Of a stretch of 64,000 nucleotides of DNA, positions 28,210-38,158 are shown piece after piece. Each line of letters starts with the position of its first letter. Within the stretch, counting starts at the first letter, position 1. Source of the DNA: Flavobacterium covae (GTDB lineage Bacteria; Bacteroidota; Bacteroidia; Flavobacteriales; Flavobacteriaceae). The DNA lies in assembly GCA_019565575.1 (NCBI GenBank), contig CP067379.1, positions 1,922,001-1,986,000 of the forward strand, in the 5' to 3' direction. The notes beneath the pieces are model-generated. The model was not told the origin of the DNA, searched no databases, and saw only the letters and a list, made by a program, of their open reading frames with translations. Both the position numbers and the translations under genes were made by a program.

Positions 28210-29163
28210 ATGCGCAATAATAATCTTGATGTACTGAAAATAATAATGGCTTTTTTAGTCATTGCGTTACATATTTTTCCTGTATCTAAAGAAACAGGGA
28301 TAGAAGGACTAATTTCCTATGAAATTGCCAGTGGTATAACTCGAATTGCTGTACCTACATTCTTTTTAATTTCAGGTTATTTTTTGCGAAATAAATTAAA
28401 TGATAAACCTTATTTGTGGAAGTATACCAAGCGAATTTTATTGTTATATGTGGTTTGGCAATTCATTTATTTACCTGACTTAATCCGATTTTATAATTTA
28501 GGTTGGTTTTCTAAATCAGATATGATTTTAAAACTTATTTACGGTTATTGGCATTTATGGTATTTATTAGCCACAACTATAGCGGTAGGTTTGTTATATC
28601 TTTTACGAAATTTAAGTACTGCGATAAAAACGAAGTTAATACTGTTTCTACTCATAGTAGGCTACAGTTTTCAAATAGGAATTCAATCAAATCGTTTAGA
28701 CCTTATGTTTTTGTATAAAATAATAGGAACAACGCGTAACTATTTATTTTTTGCTTTACCTATGATGATGATTGGGACTATGTATGATAAATGGAAAAAT
28801 GAGATAACCAAATGCAAATGGCTATTTATCCCATTATGGATTATATTATTGATAGAAGTAGGGATGTATTATAGATATAAGGTTAAAGCAATGGATTTTC
28901 TTTTAACGCTTCCTTTGCTAAGTATGTTGACTTTTTATTGGATAAATGAATCCCACCAATCGTTCATTCAAAAAACAATACCAGCTACACTCTCTTTAGG
29001 TATTTATTTATGTCATCCGTATGCTATAAGAATGGTAAATGAATTATTGCCCGAACAAGGATTTTATGATTGGCTATTAAAATATCCTATTATTTGTTTT
29101 TTAACACTTATACTTTGGTGGTTAATGGATCAAATAAATAAGAAATTGACCTATTTTTTTTAA
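28210..29163 (+). CDS. Acyltransferase family 3 membrane protein
   Basis: The 317-residue protein has about ten membrane spans. It begins with NNNLDVLKIIMAFLVIALHI, the acyltransferase-3 signature with the conserved histidine, and continues IASGITRIAVPTFFLISGYF. Such enzymes O-acetylate or otherwise acylate exported sugars of lipopolysaccharide, capsule or peptidoglycan. No glycan cluster surrounds it, so the acceptor is unknown. Confidence 0.88.
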   Translation: MRNNNLDVLKIIMAFLVIALHIFPVSKETGIEGLISYEIASGITRIAVPTFFLISGYFLRNKLNDKPYLWKYTKRILLLYVVWQFIYLPDLIRFYNLGWFSKSDMILKLIYGYWHLWYLLATTIAVGLLYLLRNLSTAIKTKLILFLLIVGYSFQIGIQSNRLDLMFLYKIIGTTRNYLFFALPMMMIGTMYDKWKNEITKCKWLFIPLWIILLIEVGMYYRYKVKAMDFLLTLPLLSMLTFYWINESHQSFIQKTIPATLSLGIYLCHPYAIRMVNELLPEQGFYDWLLKYPIICFLTLILWWLMDQINKKLTYFF

Positions 29164-29169
29164 TTGGGA

Positions 29170-29952
29170 TTATTTAAATATAAATTTTCTCTTTTCGTTA
29201 TCAAATAGAATGTCTTCATCCTTAAATAAAGAATTAAAAACACCTTTTTCAATTAGTACGCAAGGTTGATCTTGTACAACAAAATCAGGAGTCATAACAA
29301 CCATTTCATCGCTTAACTGAATGGCCAAATCAATATCATGAGTAGAAAATAAGATACACTTTTGGGTTTCGTGAGCTAACTTTTTTAATAATTTAAAAAC
29401 AGCAACCTTATGATGTAAGTCTAAATGTGTGGTAGGTTCATCTAAAATAATCAAAGGGGTATTTTGAGCTAGAGCCCTTGCTATTAATGTTTTTTGCAAC
29501 TGACCATCACTTATTTCGTAATGTTTCTTGTTTTGGATAGCTGTTATTTCTGTTAGAATTAAAGCTTCCTTTATTTTCAGACGATCTTCTTGTGTAAGCG
29601 TTCCAATCCAATTGGTATAGGGTTGACGACCTAAAGCAACTAATTCATAAACGGTTAGATTACTAGAAGGGAGTTTTTCAGTAAGAACAACTGCTAGGTT
29701 TTTTGCTAATTCAATAGTCGTGTATTTTTGAATGTCTAAAGAATTTAAAATAACCTCACCCGAAAGAGGAGATTGAATAGCTGTTAGTGTTTTTAAAAGA
29801 GTTGATTTCCCTATTCCGTTAGCACCTATAAGGGTAATTAATTTTCCCGCTTCAAAATTTAAATTTAAATTCTGAGCTATATAAATTGGGTTCTTTTTTA
29901 ATGTATAGCCAATACTAAGGTGTTTGGTTTGTAAAATGATTGGATTTTTCAT
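29170..29952 (-). CDS. btuD: ABC transporter ATPase, probably vitamin B12 uptake (BtuD-like)
   Basis: Starting at ATG 29952 (MKNPIILQTKHLSIGYTL), the protein has 260 residues with Walker A GANGIGKST (about 43-51), signature YEISDGQLQKT and Walker B PLIILDEPTTHLD. The start overlaps the permease stop by 1 nt. It powers import through the FecCD-type permease encoded just upstream. The cobU-cobT-cobS-cobC genes nearby favour cobalamin or cobinamide as substrate; iron-siderophore uptake is the alternative. Confidence 0.82.
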   Translation of the reverse strand: MKNPIILQTKHLSIGYTLKKNPIYIAQNLNLNFEAGKLITLIGANGIGKSTLLKTLTAIQSPLSGEVILNSLDIQKYTTIELAKNLAVVLTEKLPSSNLTVYELVALGRQPYTNWIGTLTQEDRLKIKEALILTEITAIQNKKHYEISDGQLQKTLIARALAQNTPLIILDEPTTHLDLHHKVAVFKLLKKLAHETQKCILFSTHDIDLAIQLSDEMVVMTPDFVVQDQPCVLIEKGVFNSLFKDEDILFDNEKRKFIFK

Positions 29953-30963
29953 TAATTTAAAGTACGTTTTTTTAGCAAAAGCCATACTACTATAGGAGCA
30001 CCTATAATAGAGGTAACAGCATTTATAGGAATAGCTACCTCAAAACCCTGAGAAACAATATCGCAAAGAAGCATAATGCAAATTCCTGTTAATAAAGTGG
30101 TTATAAAAAGATAAAGATGTTGACTGCCTTGGAAAATAATTTTTGCAAGATGAGGAATTGCAAACCCTATAAAAGCTATGGGTCCCACAAAAGCCGTGAG
30201 TATGCCAGTAAGGATACTCGTTATTAAAATAATTTGATGTAAAGTTTTTTTATAAGGAACACCTAGACTTTTAGCGTAATTTTCTCCCAACAAAAGAGCG
30301 TCTAAATTTTTAAGAAGACGGATTGTATAAAGTAGTGTAATGCCGCAAACGATAAAAATAAAATAAATATTTTCCCAACTCACACTACCTAAATTTCCCA
30401 TAGACCAAATAGAAAATTTTTGTAATTGTTCAGCTGATGAAAAATAACTTAAAATATTGATAATAGAACTTGTAAAATGACTAAACATCAATCCAATAAC
30501 CAAGATAGACATAGTGTTTTTTTATTTTCTGAGCCGTTAAAAGCACTGCTATCAAAACAATTAGAGAACCTATGATAGAGGCAAAGACAATTCCGTAAGA
30601 CGATGTAAAAAGAGGAACAAGTAGAGGGGGTAAAAAATTACTTCCCATGATCACGAAAGCAACCATTAAGCTGGAACCTGAACTTAATCCTAAAATATAA
30701 GGACCTGCTAATGGATTTCTAAAAAGAGTTTGCATGAGTAATCCGCATATAGGTAATGCTGTACCCACAGCTAATGCTATTAGAGCTTTAGGAAGTCTAA
30801 AATTTAAAATAATATACTGCCAAGTAGTTTTAGAAGCATTGTTGCCTATTAAAACCTGAAAAGTATCCTGTATAGGGATTCTAACAGAACCTAAGCATAA
30901 GTCTAAAATAAAAAGAATTACGCTTAAGAGAATAAAACAAAAAAGAAGTTTTTTATTTTTCAA
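29952..30963 (-). pseudogene. btuC: FecCD/BtuC-type ABC transporter permease, frameshifted
   Basis: Two frames together give about 336 residues with roughly ten membrane spans. Family motifs include LPKALIALAVGTALPICGLLMQTLFRNPLAGPYILG split across the first part, and VGPIAFIGFAIPHLAKIIFQGSQH in the second. The frame breaks in the run at 30517-30523, which carries one extra base; repaired, it reads KIKNTMSILVIGLMFSHF. It forms the inner-membrane channel for the BtuF-bound substrate. Confidence 0.84.
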
Positions 30964-30968
30964 GACTT

Positions 30969-32107
30969 TTATTGTATGGGCGTTACAAATGTAAATGGAT
31001 AATTAGGCAATAATTCAGGATGTATAATTTTTATGTAATCTTTCAGTACTTTATCGGGTTGACTAGGCGAAAATTCAAAGAAAAGAGTACCTCCTTTTTT
31101 TCCTTTTTTCCCTTCAAAAGTATATACCTTCTTATTTTGATACGCTTTAAATTGAGAGTAATGAATATTTGATTTTCCAAATTCGTTCCAATTTGTAATA
31201 TCTCCTGTTGCAATCCAGATCAAAGCATTTTGTCCTTTTTCAAAAACCTGTTCAAAACTCAGAGGGATACTTCCTGTGCCTTTTACATCTTTCCAAAGAT
31301 AGTTGCCCCCCGCATCTTGTATATAGGTGCTTTTCCAACTATCACCTTTAGGCATATACCACTGATCCTGATACATTGTACCATAAAGAATAGTAGGTTT
31401 TTGTTGAATCGTTTTTACAATTTCTAGCGCATTTAAATAGTTTTTTTTAACTTGATCAAAATAATTTTTAGCTTCTTTTTCTTTTCCTACTAAAGCACCA
31501 AAAAACTTAATCCATTCAGCTTTTCCTAGTGGTGTTTGCTCCATCCAATCTGCTTGAATTAGAACGGGGATTCCTGCTTTTTCAATGGTGTTTAAGGTTG
31601 GATTATTTCCATCTACTCCAAAAGCAACCAATGCGTTTGGAGCTAGACTAATCAATTGTTCGATATTAATTTTTTCATTTTCCCCCAAGTTTTTTATTCT
31701 TCCAGAATCAATTAATTTCCGAGTTTTATCAGACGAAATATAGTCAGTATGAGGAAAACCTACCAACTTGTTTTCTACTCCTAAAATTTCTAAAAAGGAA
31801 TATTAGTAGTAGAGGTTACTACAAGGTTTTTAAGAGGAACTGGTATTTGAAGATATTGTTTTAAGCTATCAGGGATGTTCTTATTACTTTTGGTAAGAAC
31901 ATAAGTAAACGGTTTTTGAGCATTAGGCCATGGAGTTGTAACTTTTATAACAGAATAATTTTCGTATTCATGTAAGGTAAAAGCTGTGGCATCTGTTAAA
32001 GCGTTATTTCTTTGCGGAGCAAAAGTACGTGTAGCTTCATTTTTTTTACATTGTATAGTAAGAGAACAAAATAAAACAAAAAAGATATATTGTAATAGTT
32101 TTATCAT
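30969..32107 (-). pseudogene. btuF: BtuF-like periplasmic cobalamin-binding lipoprotein, frameshifted
   Basis: A lipoprotein signal (LLQYIFFVLFCSLTIQC) leads into a type III substrate-binding fold: LKNLVVTSTTNIPFLEILG, SLAPNALVAFGVDG, and the long helix joining the two lobes around GKEKEAKNYFDQVKKNY. The break near 31789 lacks one base in a T/A run; repaired length is about 379 residues. Position directly upstream of the permease and ATPase, and next to the cobalamin salvage genes, supports a corrinoid ligand. Confidence 0.82.
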
Positions 32108-32210
32108 AATAGTATATGGAAAATTAATTTTTTTAAATGATCAACAAAGATAAAATATATTTTATCTTAAAAGAGACTATTGATTGGTTGTATAATTCTA
32201 AAATATATTT

Positions 32211-32720
32211 TTAAAAAGGAGTATCGGTTTTTTCTATTATTGAAACCGATTTTTGTAAAATTAAAGAATTAGGAATTGTAATAGTTTGCCCATCAGCAGT
32301 TTTTAAATAAACAAAAAAATAGGTAAGCTCAATAATTTCACCTTCTAAAGGAAAGTCTTTATCAAGTATTCTTATGGTATCACCTAATTTAAGAGGATGA
32401 TTAAAAAAAAGTATTAAACTTGATGTTATATTAGACAATAAAGACCATTGAGCAAAAAAAGCAACTCCCAAAGCTGTTAGAATACTACTAGCAAAGAGGG
32501 CTATTTCATTTTGTTCCAGCCCCCAAATTCCAGAAATTAAAACAAAAAAAACAATAGTTATTAGAAGATGTAATACCTTAATAGATATCTTTCTCCTTGT
32601 TCTTTCAATGTAGGTCTTTTTTAACGTATTGTTAATTATGTTTTTAGTAAAGAAAAAAAGAAATATGTATATGACTAGAGCGGCTATTGTTTCTAAAATT
32701 TGAATTTTATAAGTACCCAT
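32211..32720 (-). CDS. Small mechanosensitive channel, MscS family
   Basis: The 169-residue protein has three membrane helices and the MscS pore/beta region: ALGVAFFAQWSLLSNITSSLILFFNHPLKLGDTI split around 95-125, then GEIIELTYFFVYLKTADGQTITIPNSL. It is shorter than E. coli MscS (286) and lacks the C-terminal alpha/beta cage. It probably releases solutes on osmotic downshift. No frame damage is seen. Confidence 0.85.
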   Translation of the reverse strand: MGTYKIQILETIAALVIYIFLFFFTKNIINNTLKKTYIERTRRKISIKVLHLLITIVFFVLISGIWGLEQNEIALFASSILTALGVAFFAQWSLLSNITSSLILFFNHPLKLGDTIRILDKDFPLEGEIIELTYFFVYLKTADGQTITIPNSLILQKSVSIIEKTDTPF

Positions 32721-32834
32721 AATTATATATTAAATCACGAACTTTAGTAAAAAAAGTAAGTTATAATGTTTTTTTAGTATTTTATAAGCAAAGATAAAGT
32801 TTTAAATATCTTTACAGCCAAAAAACAGAGTGTA

Positions 32835-33339
32835 TGTTGTATCTTATAACAGGTGGCGAACGTTCAGGTAAAAGTGCGTATGCCCAAGACTTAGCGTTAG
32901 AGTTGTCGTCTAATCCCGTGTATATGGCTACTGCTCGCAAATGGGACGGTGATTTTCAAAAAGAATAGATAGACATCAAAAAGATCGTGACCAACGATGG
33001 ACGAATGTTGAAGAAGAAAAATATATAAGCAATTTTAACTTTTCTAAAAAAGTGACTATGATTGACTGCGTAACCTTGTGGTTGACTAATTTTTTTGTAG
33101 ATACCCAAAATGATATTGAAAAATCACTAGAATTAGCAAAATCAGAAATTGAAAAAATATTACTTCAAGAAGATACAAATATTATTATTATTACAAATGA
33201 AATTGGTATGGGAGTTCATGCTCAGACCGAAATAGGAAGAAAATTTACCGAATTACAAGGTTGGATGAATCAATATTTAGCTCGAAAAGCAGATAAAGTA
33301 ATTTTGATGATTTCAGGAATTCCTGTAGAAATTAAGTAA
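32835..33339 (+). pseudogene. cobU: Adenosylcobinamide kinase/guanylyltransferase CobU, frameshifted
   Basis: From ATG 32835 the protein reads MLYLITGGERSGKSAYAQDL with the P-loop GGERSGKS, then MATARKWDGDFQKRIDRHQ after repair of one missing A near 32961-32965. It continues VTMIDCVTLWLTNFF and ITNEIGMGV to 33339 (about 168 residues). CobU phosphorylates adenosylcobinamide and then attaches GMP, the step before joining the lower ligand. It opens the salvage operon cobU-dph6-like-cobT-cobS-cobC. Confidence 0.88.
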
Positions 33340-33382
33340 TATTTATCATTCAGAAACAAGAGTATAAAAATCATACAAAATA

Positions 33383-34012
33383 ATGAAAGCAATTCTTTCT
33401 TGGAGTGGAGGTAAAGACAGTTGTTACGCAACAATAAAAGCCATAAAATCAGGATATCAACCGACAGTGCTTTTAAACATGATGAATGAAAACGGAAAAG
33501 TATCCCGTTCGCACGGATTAACACAACTTATTTTAGAACAACAAGCCAATCAGTTAAAAATACCATTCATAGGAATACCAACCACTTGGAGCGATTATGA
33601 AAAAAAATACATAAAAACACTTCATCAATTAAAAGAAGAATATAAAGTAGAAAATGTTATTTTTGGAGATATTGATTTAGCACCTCATAAAGAATGGGAA
33701 GAAAAAGTATGCCAAGAAGCCAAATTAAATGCCATTTTACCTCTCTGGCAACAAGATCGTTTAGAATTAGTAAAACAAATGATAGAACAAAATATTGTTT
33801 GTATGATTGTTTCCTGTAATACTACTATGGGAGTAGAATTTTTAGGAGAAATTTTAACAAAGGAAATCATTCAAAAATTAATTCAATTAAATATAGATCC
33901 ATGTGGTGAAAATGGAGAGTTTCACACAGTAGTAATTAACTGCCCGTTATTTGATAATCCTATTGTATTACCTAATTATAAAAAGAAATTTACCAAAACT
34001 ATTGTTTTTTAG
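33383..34012 (+). CDS. Dph6-related ATP pyrophosphatase in the cobalamin operon
   Basis: The 209-residue protein has the PP-loop SWSGGKDSCYA (about 6-16) and the family blocks NVIFGDIDLAPHKEWEEKVC and GENGEFHTVVINCP, which place it with Dph6/diphthine-ammonia ligase-like proteins. Bacteria have no diphthamide, so the true substrate differs. Its place between cobU and cobT, 43 nt after and 25 nt before, suggests an amidation or adenylation step on a corrinoid or its side chain. That role is inference. Confidence 0.8.
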   Translation: MKAILSWSGGKDSCYATIKAIKSGYQPTVLLNMMNENGKVSRSHGLTQLILEQQANQLKIPFIGIPTTWSDYEKKYIKTLHQLKEEYKVENVIFGDIDLAPHKEWEEKVCQEAKLNAILPLWQQDRLELVKQMIEQNIVCMIVSCNTTMGVEFLGEILTKEIIQKLIQLNIDPCGENGEFHTVVINCPLFDNPIVLPNYKKKFTKTIVF

Positions 34013-34037
34013 TTTGGGAAAAATAACATAAGAAGTG

Positions 34038-35045
34038 ATGAGTTTAACAGAAAAAATACAACATAAGATTGATTTTAAAACCAAACCTTTAGGAGCTTTA
34101 GGCCAATTAGAAAGTATAGCTTTGCAGATAGGACAAGTTTTTAATACACTTACACCTGAAATACGAAATCCACATATTTTAGTCTTTGCAGCAGATCATG
34201 GTATAGCAAGAGAAGGCGTAAGTGCTTATCCAGCTGAAGTAACCCCTCAAATGGTTTTGAATTTTGTAAACGGTGGGGCAGCAATTAATGTGTTTTCAAA
34301 ACAAAATGGATTAACATTAGAAGTAATTGATGCAGGAGTAAATTTTGATTTTGATAATTCATTACCCATAATACATCAAAAAGTAGCAAAAGGAACTCAA
34401 TCATTTTTAGAGCAAGCTGCCATGTCAGCAGAGCAATTTAAAGAATGTTTACAAAAAGGAAGACAGATTGTACAAGAAATACACACAAAAGGATCTAATT
34501 GCGTTGGCTTTGGAGAAATGGGTATTGGAAACACAGCCACTTCCGCTGTATTAATGAGTATTTTAACAGAAATTCCAATTCAAGATTGTGTAGGGAGTGG
34601 GACAGGAGTAGTTAATGAAGCATTAGATAGAAAAACAACTATTTTAAAAACAGCTTTACAAAATTACAAAGGATCCTCCATGATAGATGAAAAATTAGCC
34701 CATTTTGGTGGATTTGAAATTTATCAAATGGCAGGAGGAATGCTTCAAGCCTTTGAAAACAATATGTTAATTCTAGTAGACGGATTTATTAGTTCAGTAG
34801 CCTTTTTAGTAGCGTATACTTATGAACCAAAAATTATAAAAAACGCCATATTCTGTCATTGTTCACAAGAAAAAGCACATAAAAACTTGTTGCACTATTT
34901 AAATGGAAAACCATTGCTAGATTTAGGATTACGATTAGGAGAAGGTACAGGAATAGCCCTTGCTTTTCCAATCATACAAGGAGCCGTTAATTTTTTAAAT
35001 CAAATGGCAAGTTTTGAAGAAGCAGGCGTTAGTGAAAGCCTTTAA
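34038..35045 (+). CDS. cobT: Nicotinate-nucleotide-dimethylbenzimidazole phosphoribosyltransferase
   Basis: The 335-residue protein has PEIRNPHILVFAADHGIA near residue 48, KGSNCVGFGEMGIGNTATS (about 150-168) and the catalytic glutamate region LRLGEGTGIALAFPII (about 297-312). It makes alpha-ribazole phosphate for the lower ligand of cobalamin. I choose ATG 34038 over the GTG immediately before. It is intact and in operon with cobS. Confidence 0.93.
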   Translation: MSLTEKIQHKIDFKTKPLGALGQLESIALQIGQVFNTLTPEIRNPHILVFAADHGIAREGVSAYPAEVTPQMVLNFVNGGAAINVFSKQNGLTLEVIDAGVNFDFDNSLPIIHQKVAKGTQSFLEQAAMSAEQFKECLQKGRQIVQEIHTKGSNCVGFGEMGIGNTATSAVLMSILTEIPIQDCVGSGTGVVNEALDRKTTILKTALQNYKGSSMIDEKLAHFGGFEIYQMAGGMLQAFENNMLILVDGFISSVAFLVAYTYEPKIIKNAIFCHCSQEKAHKNLLHYLNGKPLLDLGLRLGEGTGIALAFPIIQGAVNFLNQMASFEEAGVSESL

Positions 35046-35080
35046 AGAGGCTAGTTTTATACCCTAAGGTTTATAAAAAA

Positions 35081-35881
35081 ATGAAAAAACAGCGAGACAT
35101 CTTTTTTACAGCATTAATGTTCTATACACGTATTCCCTGTCCAAAACATATTCATCATGATCCTAGTTATTTAAATAAAGCAACACGTTATTTTCCGTTA
35201 GTAGGTTGGTTAGTAGGAAGTCTATCTTATTTAGTATTTTTAGGAGCTCATTATCTTTTTTCATTATTAATAGCCATTATTTTTTCCATGGTAGCAGGCG
35301 TGCTGATTACAGGAGCCTTTCACGAAGATGGATTTGCGGACGTTTGCGATGGGTTTGGAGGAGGCTGGACAAAAGAAAAAATATTAAAAATTATGAAAGA
35401 CAGTGCTATAGGAGCTTATGGCGCTATAGGAGTTGTATTTCTATTGCTAATCAAGTTTTTACTCCTTTTTGAAATAATGAACAGAATCCCTAATACTTCT
35501 TGGAACCAATATGCTTATGCAAGCTTTTTATTTATTACCTACCATAGTATAAGCAGAGCAAATGCCATTTCACTTTCCTTTACGTTACCGTATGTAAGAG
35601 AAGACGAATTAAGTAAAAGTAAACCTATAGCCAAAGGTTTTAGTAAATATGAAATAATAGGAGTACTTTTCTTTGGATTAGCACCATTGGCTTGTATGGC
35701 TTATGTTTACAATCCATTTTATTTAGTAGTATTACCCATTTTACTCCTCACACGTTTGTATATGGGACGGTATTTTACCAAATGGATTGGAGGATACACA
35801 GGCGATTGTTTAGGAGCTTTAGAACAGATTAGCGAAGTAGTAACCCTTTTATCTTTTCTAACACTATGCAAATTTATTTAG
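35081..35881 (+). CDS. cobS: Adenosylcobinamide-GDP ribazoletransferase (cobalamin synthase)
   Basis: The 266-residue integral membrane protein has the family motif GAFHEDGFADVCDGFGGGW (about 84-102), with acidic residues that bind magnesium, and LTRLYMGRYFTKWIGGYTGDCLGA near the C-terminus in shortened segments. It joins GDP-cobinamide to alpha-ribazole (phosphate) at the inner membrane. The cobC start codon overlaps its last codons by 16 nt. Confidence 0.93.
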   Translation: MKKQRDIFFTALMFYTRIPCPKHIHHDPSYLNKATRYFPLVGWLVGSLSYLVFLGAHYLFSLLIAIIFSMVAGVLITGAFHEDGFADVCDGFGGGWTKEKILKIMKDSAIGAYGAIGVVFLLLIKFLLLFEIMNRIPNTSWNQYAYASFLFITYHSISRANAISLSFTLPYVREDELSKSKPIAKGFSKYEIIGVLFFGLAPLACMAYVYNPFYLVVLPILLLTRLYMGRYFTKWIGGYTGDCLGALEQISEVVTLLSFLTLCKFI

Positions 35882-36416
35882 TACGCCATACCGAAACCAT
35901 TTGTCCCAAAGGAGTTTGTTATGGACAGAGCAATGTAAACTTAGCACCTAATTTTTTAGAACAATTTCAAGAGATAAAAAAAAATTACCAGAAAAAGCAT
36001 TCGTATATAGTAGCCCTTTGACACGTTGCTTAGAATTGGCTGAATATTGTTTCTCAAAACAAGAAATAACGGTAGACAACCGATTAAAGGAAATGAATTT
36101 TGGAAAATGGGAATTACAAAAATGGGATGCAATACCAGAGGAAGAATTAAATCCTTGGATGGAAGATTTTGTAAATATTTCAGTTCCAATGGGAGAGTCT
36201 TTTCAAGTTTTATACGAAAGAGTAGTTGAATTTTGGGAAATAATACAAAAAATGGCGTTAGAGAAACCATTAGTTATTTTTACTCATGCAGGTGTTATAA
36301 GAAGTTTAATATGTTACCTAGAAAAACAACCCCTAAAAGATGCGTTTAATTATAAAGTAGATTTTGGAGAAGTAAAAAGGTTTCAATTAAATAAAAAGAG
36401 AACCTATCTTTTTTAA
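35866..36416 (+). pseudogene. cobC: Alpha-ribazole phosphatase (histidine phosphatase), frameshifted
   Basis: From ATG 35866, inside the end of cobS, the protein reads MQIYLVRHTETICPKGVCYG, with the catalytic RH of the phosphoglycerate-mutase-like fold. One A is missing in the run near 35977-35985; restored, it reads KKLPEKAFVYSSPLTRCLELA. The second catalytic histidine is in VIFTHAGVIRSL. Length is about 183 residues. It dephosphorylates the cobalamin nucleotide ligand intermediate and closes the salvage operon. Confidence 0.85.
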
Positions 36417-36576
36417 AATAATATTTTATAACTAACTAATTGATAATAATTTGTTTGTGAGGAACTGAAAACAAGGTGGTTTTTTTCAAAACAGCAAGTG
36501 TTTTTATAAATACATGTGAAAAATATTTATTTTTTTGTTTTTTATTGTACCTTTGCGCTCCCTTAAACAAAAAAAT

Positions 36577-37338
36577 ATGAAAAAAAGTATTAAAACACCA
36601 CTATTTTTGTTCGTGTTATTTTCTTTGTGTAATAACGTATTTGGTCAAGTAATAAATCATAATAATGATATTTGGTTGCATTATTTAGGGAAAAATACGA
36701 TAGGAAAAAAACTTTCCTTAACACTAGAAGGATCTCTAATATTCGCCAACGGATTTGACCAAAAACAACAATATTTTATACGCCCATCTGTAGATTACCA
36801 GTTTACCAAACAAATCAGTGGTAGCATAGGTTATACACACCATGAATTTTTTGTTTATGGAGATGTCCCTTTAAATAGAGTCGTAACACCAGAGGATAAC
36901 GTATGGATACAAGGTGTTTATAGCTGTGCTAAAAATGATTTTAAATTTACCCATCGTCTACGCGATGAGAGTCGTTGGGTAGGAGTAGCTACTAAAAATG
37001 AAGCAGGAGATTTTGTCATAACTAATAGAGATTATAGAAATCGTTTACGATACATGTATTTGGTAAATTACACTTTAACTAAAAAAGAAGATAAAACTCA
37101 ATTGTTTGCTTTTTTAGGAGATGAGATATTTATGAATATAGGAGTAAAAGCAGCCAAAACATTTGTACAACAAAATAGAGTAATTGCAGGTTTAGGATAT
37201 AATTTAAACCCTCAACATCAAATTCAAATAAGTTACATTCACCAAAATTTATGGAATGTACCTAACACCATACAAGAAAATAATCCCACGCTAAGGATTT
37301 CTTATGTAACGAACTTAGATTGGTCAAAGAAAAAATAA
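36577..37338 (+). CDS. DUF2490 outer-membrane-type protein
   Basis: From ATG 36577 the protein has 253 residues with a signal peptide (KKSIKTPLFLFVLFSLCNNVFG). A DUF2490 beta-barrel-like domain follows (NNDIWLHYLGKNTIGKKLSL, FTHRLRDESRW, RVIAGLGYNLNPQHQIQISY). A TACCTTTG box at 36548-36555 is a likely -7 element. Function is unknown; its place between the cob operon and the B12-regulated receptor may be incidental. Confidence 0.75.
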   Translation: MKKSIKTPLFLFVLFSLCNNVFGQVINHNNDIWLHYLGKNTIGKKLSLTLEGSLIFANGFDQKQQYFIRPSVDYQFTKQISGSIGYTHHEFFVYGDVPLNRVVTPEDNVWIQGVYSCAKNDFKFTHRLRDESRWVGVATKNEAGDFVITNRDYRNRLRYMYLVNYTLTKKEDKTQLFAFLGDEIFMNIGVKAAKTFVQQNRVIAGLGYNLNPQHQIQISYIHQNLWNVPNTIQENNPTLRISYVTNLDWSKKK

Positions 37339-37396
37339 TTTTAAAAGCTTCGTAAAAAGACCTTTGTTTTAAATAAAAAGACCTACAACATTGAAC

Positions 37397-37434
37397 ATGC
37401 CCCAAAAAGTTAGACACTATTTGGGGCATTTTTT
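37397..37434 (+). terminator. Strong hairpin with T tail after the DUF2490 gene
   Basis: Perfect 10-bp stem ATGCCCCAAA / TTTGGGGCAT with a 13-nt loop containing TTAGACAC, followed by a T run. It acts as a terminator; the sequence also resembles IS termini seen in Bacteroidota. Confidence 0.8.
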
Positions 37435-37492
37435 ATTCAAATTTTGCTCAATATAGGTTAGATATTAGAAAACTATTACAGATAAAGAGGTA

Positions 37493-37668
37493 ATACCATT
37501 TAAACCTAAAATATACTGGATTAAAAATAAAGTTCTCGATACGTTTTTTTTTTATTTTAAAAACAACTCGAACTCTCCCTTTGATCGAAATGAAAAGATT
37601 GCGAATTTTTTGGACAGTCTCAAGGTTAAAAAAAATATTATAAGGAAATTTCAAAGTTTAAATGGTAT
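37493..37668. repeat. ATACCATTTAAAC-type interspersed repeat, 176 bp
   Basis: Ends ATACCATTTAAACCT and its inverse AAAGTTTAAATGGTAT bound a segment whose left part matches the repeat at 18272. Its right part (inverse of AATTTCCTTATAATATT, GACTGTCCAAAAAATTCGC and TTTCGATC) matches the start of the 155-bp units near 55157. It looks like a two-ended, internally deleted copy of the large array. Confidence 0.75.
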
Positions 37669-37828
37669 AATAATAATTGGAGATGAAATAAAACTAAATT
37701 ATATTCTAAACTTTGAAATATATGGATTTTAGGGTTCTTTTATTGAATAATTTTTAATAAAGGAATCTGTTTTTTTTTGTTTTTTTTATTTTTTTTAAAA
37801 GATGTGCTAACTTTGCCTGTGAATTTAT

Positions 37829-38072
37829 GGTGCTCGACTTTTGTTAAAAGTCAGCTTAAAAGGGAATCAGAGTGAGATTATAGGTAAATTATTTGAAGAT
37901 TAATGATAACGGAATCGTATTCCTGAAAATCAATATCTAAAATAAAAAATCGAATATCAAAACCTGAGCTGTACCCGCAACTGTAAGCTATTCAGCTTGT
38001 AATGATCTACAACCACTGTTTGAAATTTAAAACGGGAAGGCTAATTACAAGACGCAAGCCAGGAGACCTGCC
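37829..38072 (+). ncRNA. Cobalamin (AdoCbl) riboswitch
   Basis: The B12 aptamer landmarks occur in order: GGTGCTCGAC near the start, AAAAGGGAATCAG, the B12 box GAGCTGTACCCGCAACTG (about 37971), AACCACTG, GGGAAGGC and AAGCCAGGAGACCTGCC at the end. A TAACTTTG -7 box at 37808-37815 lies just upstream. It precedes the TonB receptor gene by about 87 nt and should repress it when adenosylcobalamin is plentiful. I found no second copy before btuF or cobU. Confidence 0.95.
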
Positions 38073-38158
38073 TAAATTTATTTTATTAACAAACTTTCGG
38101 GAAAAAAAGTTTGGGTATGGGTAAATTCTGTCTTTTTTTCCGCATTTAAAGAATTAAA

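Noticed and set aside
31690..31705. CTTCCAG in btuF as another insertion site
   Set aside because: The frame is continuous through it (LIDSGRIKN); removing a base would create a stop, so this copy is genuine.
35206..35472. Alternate-frame ORF inside cobS
   Set aside because: It overlaps the cobS catalytic motif in another frame and has an arginine-rich, low-complexity translation without homology.
37448..37654. 68-codon minus-strand ORF in the intergenic region after DUF2490
   Set aside because: It lies entirely inside an interspersed repeat whose other copies do not keep the frame.
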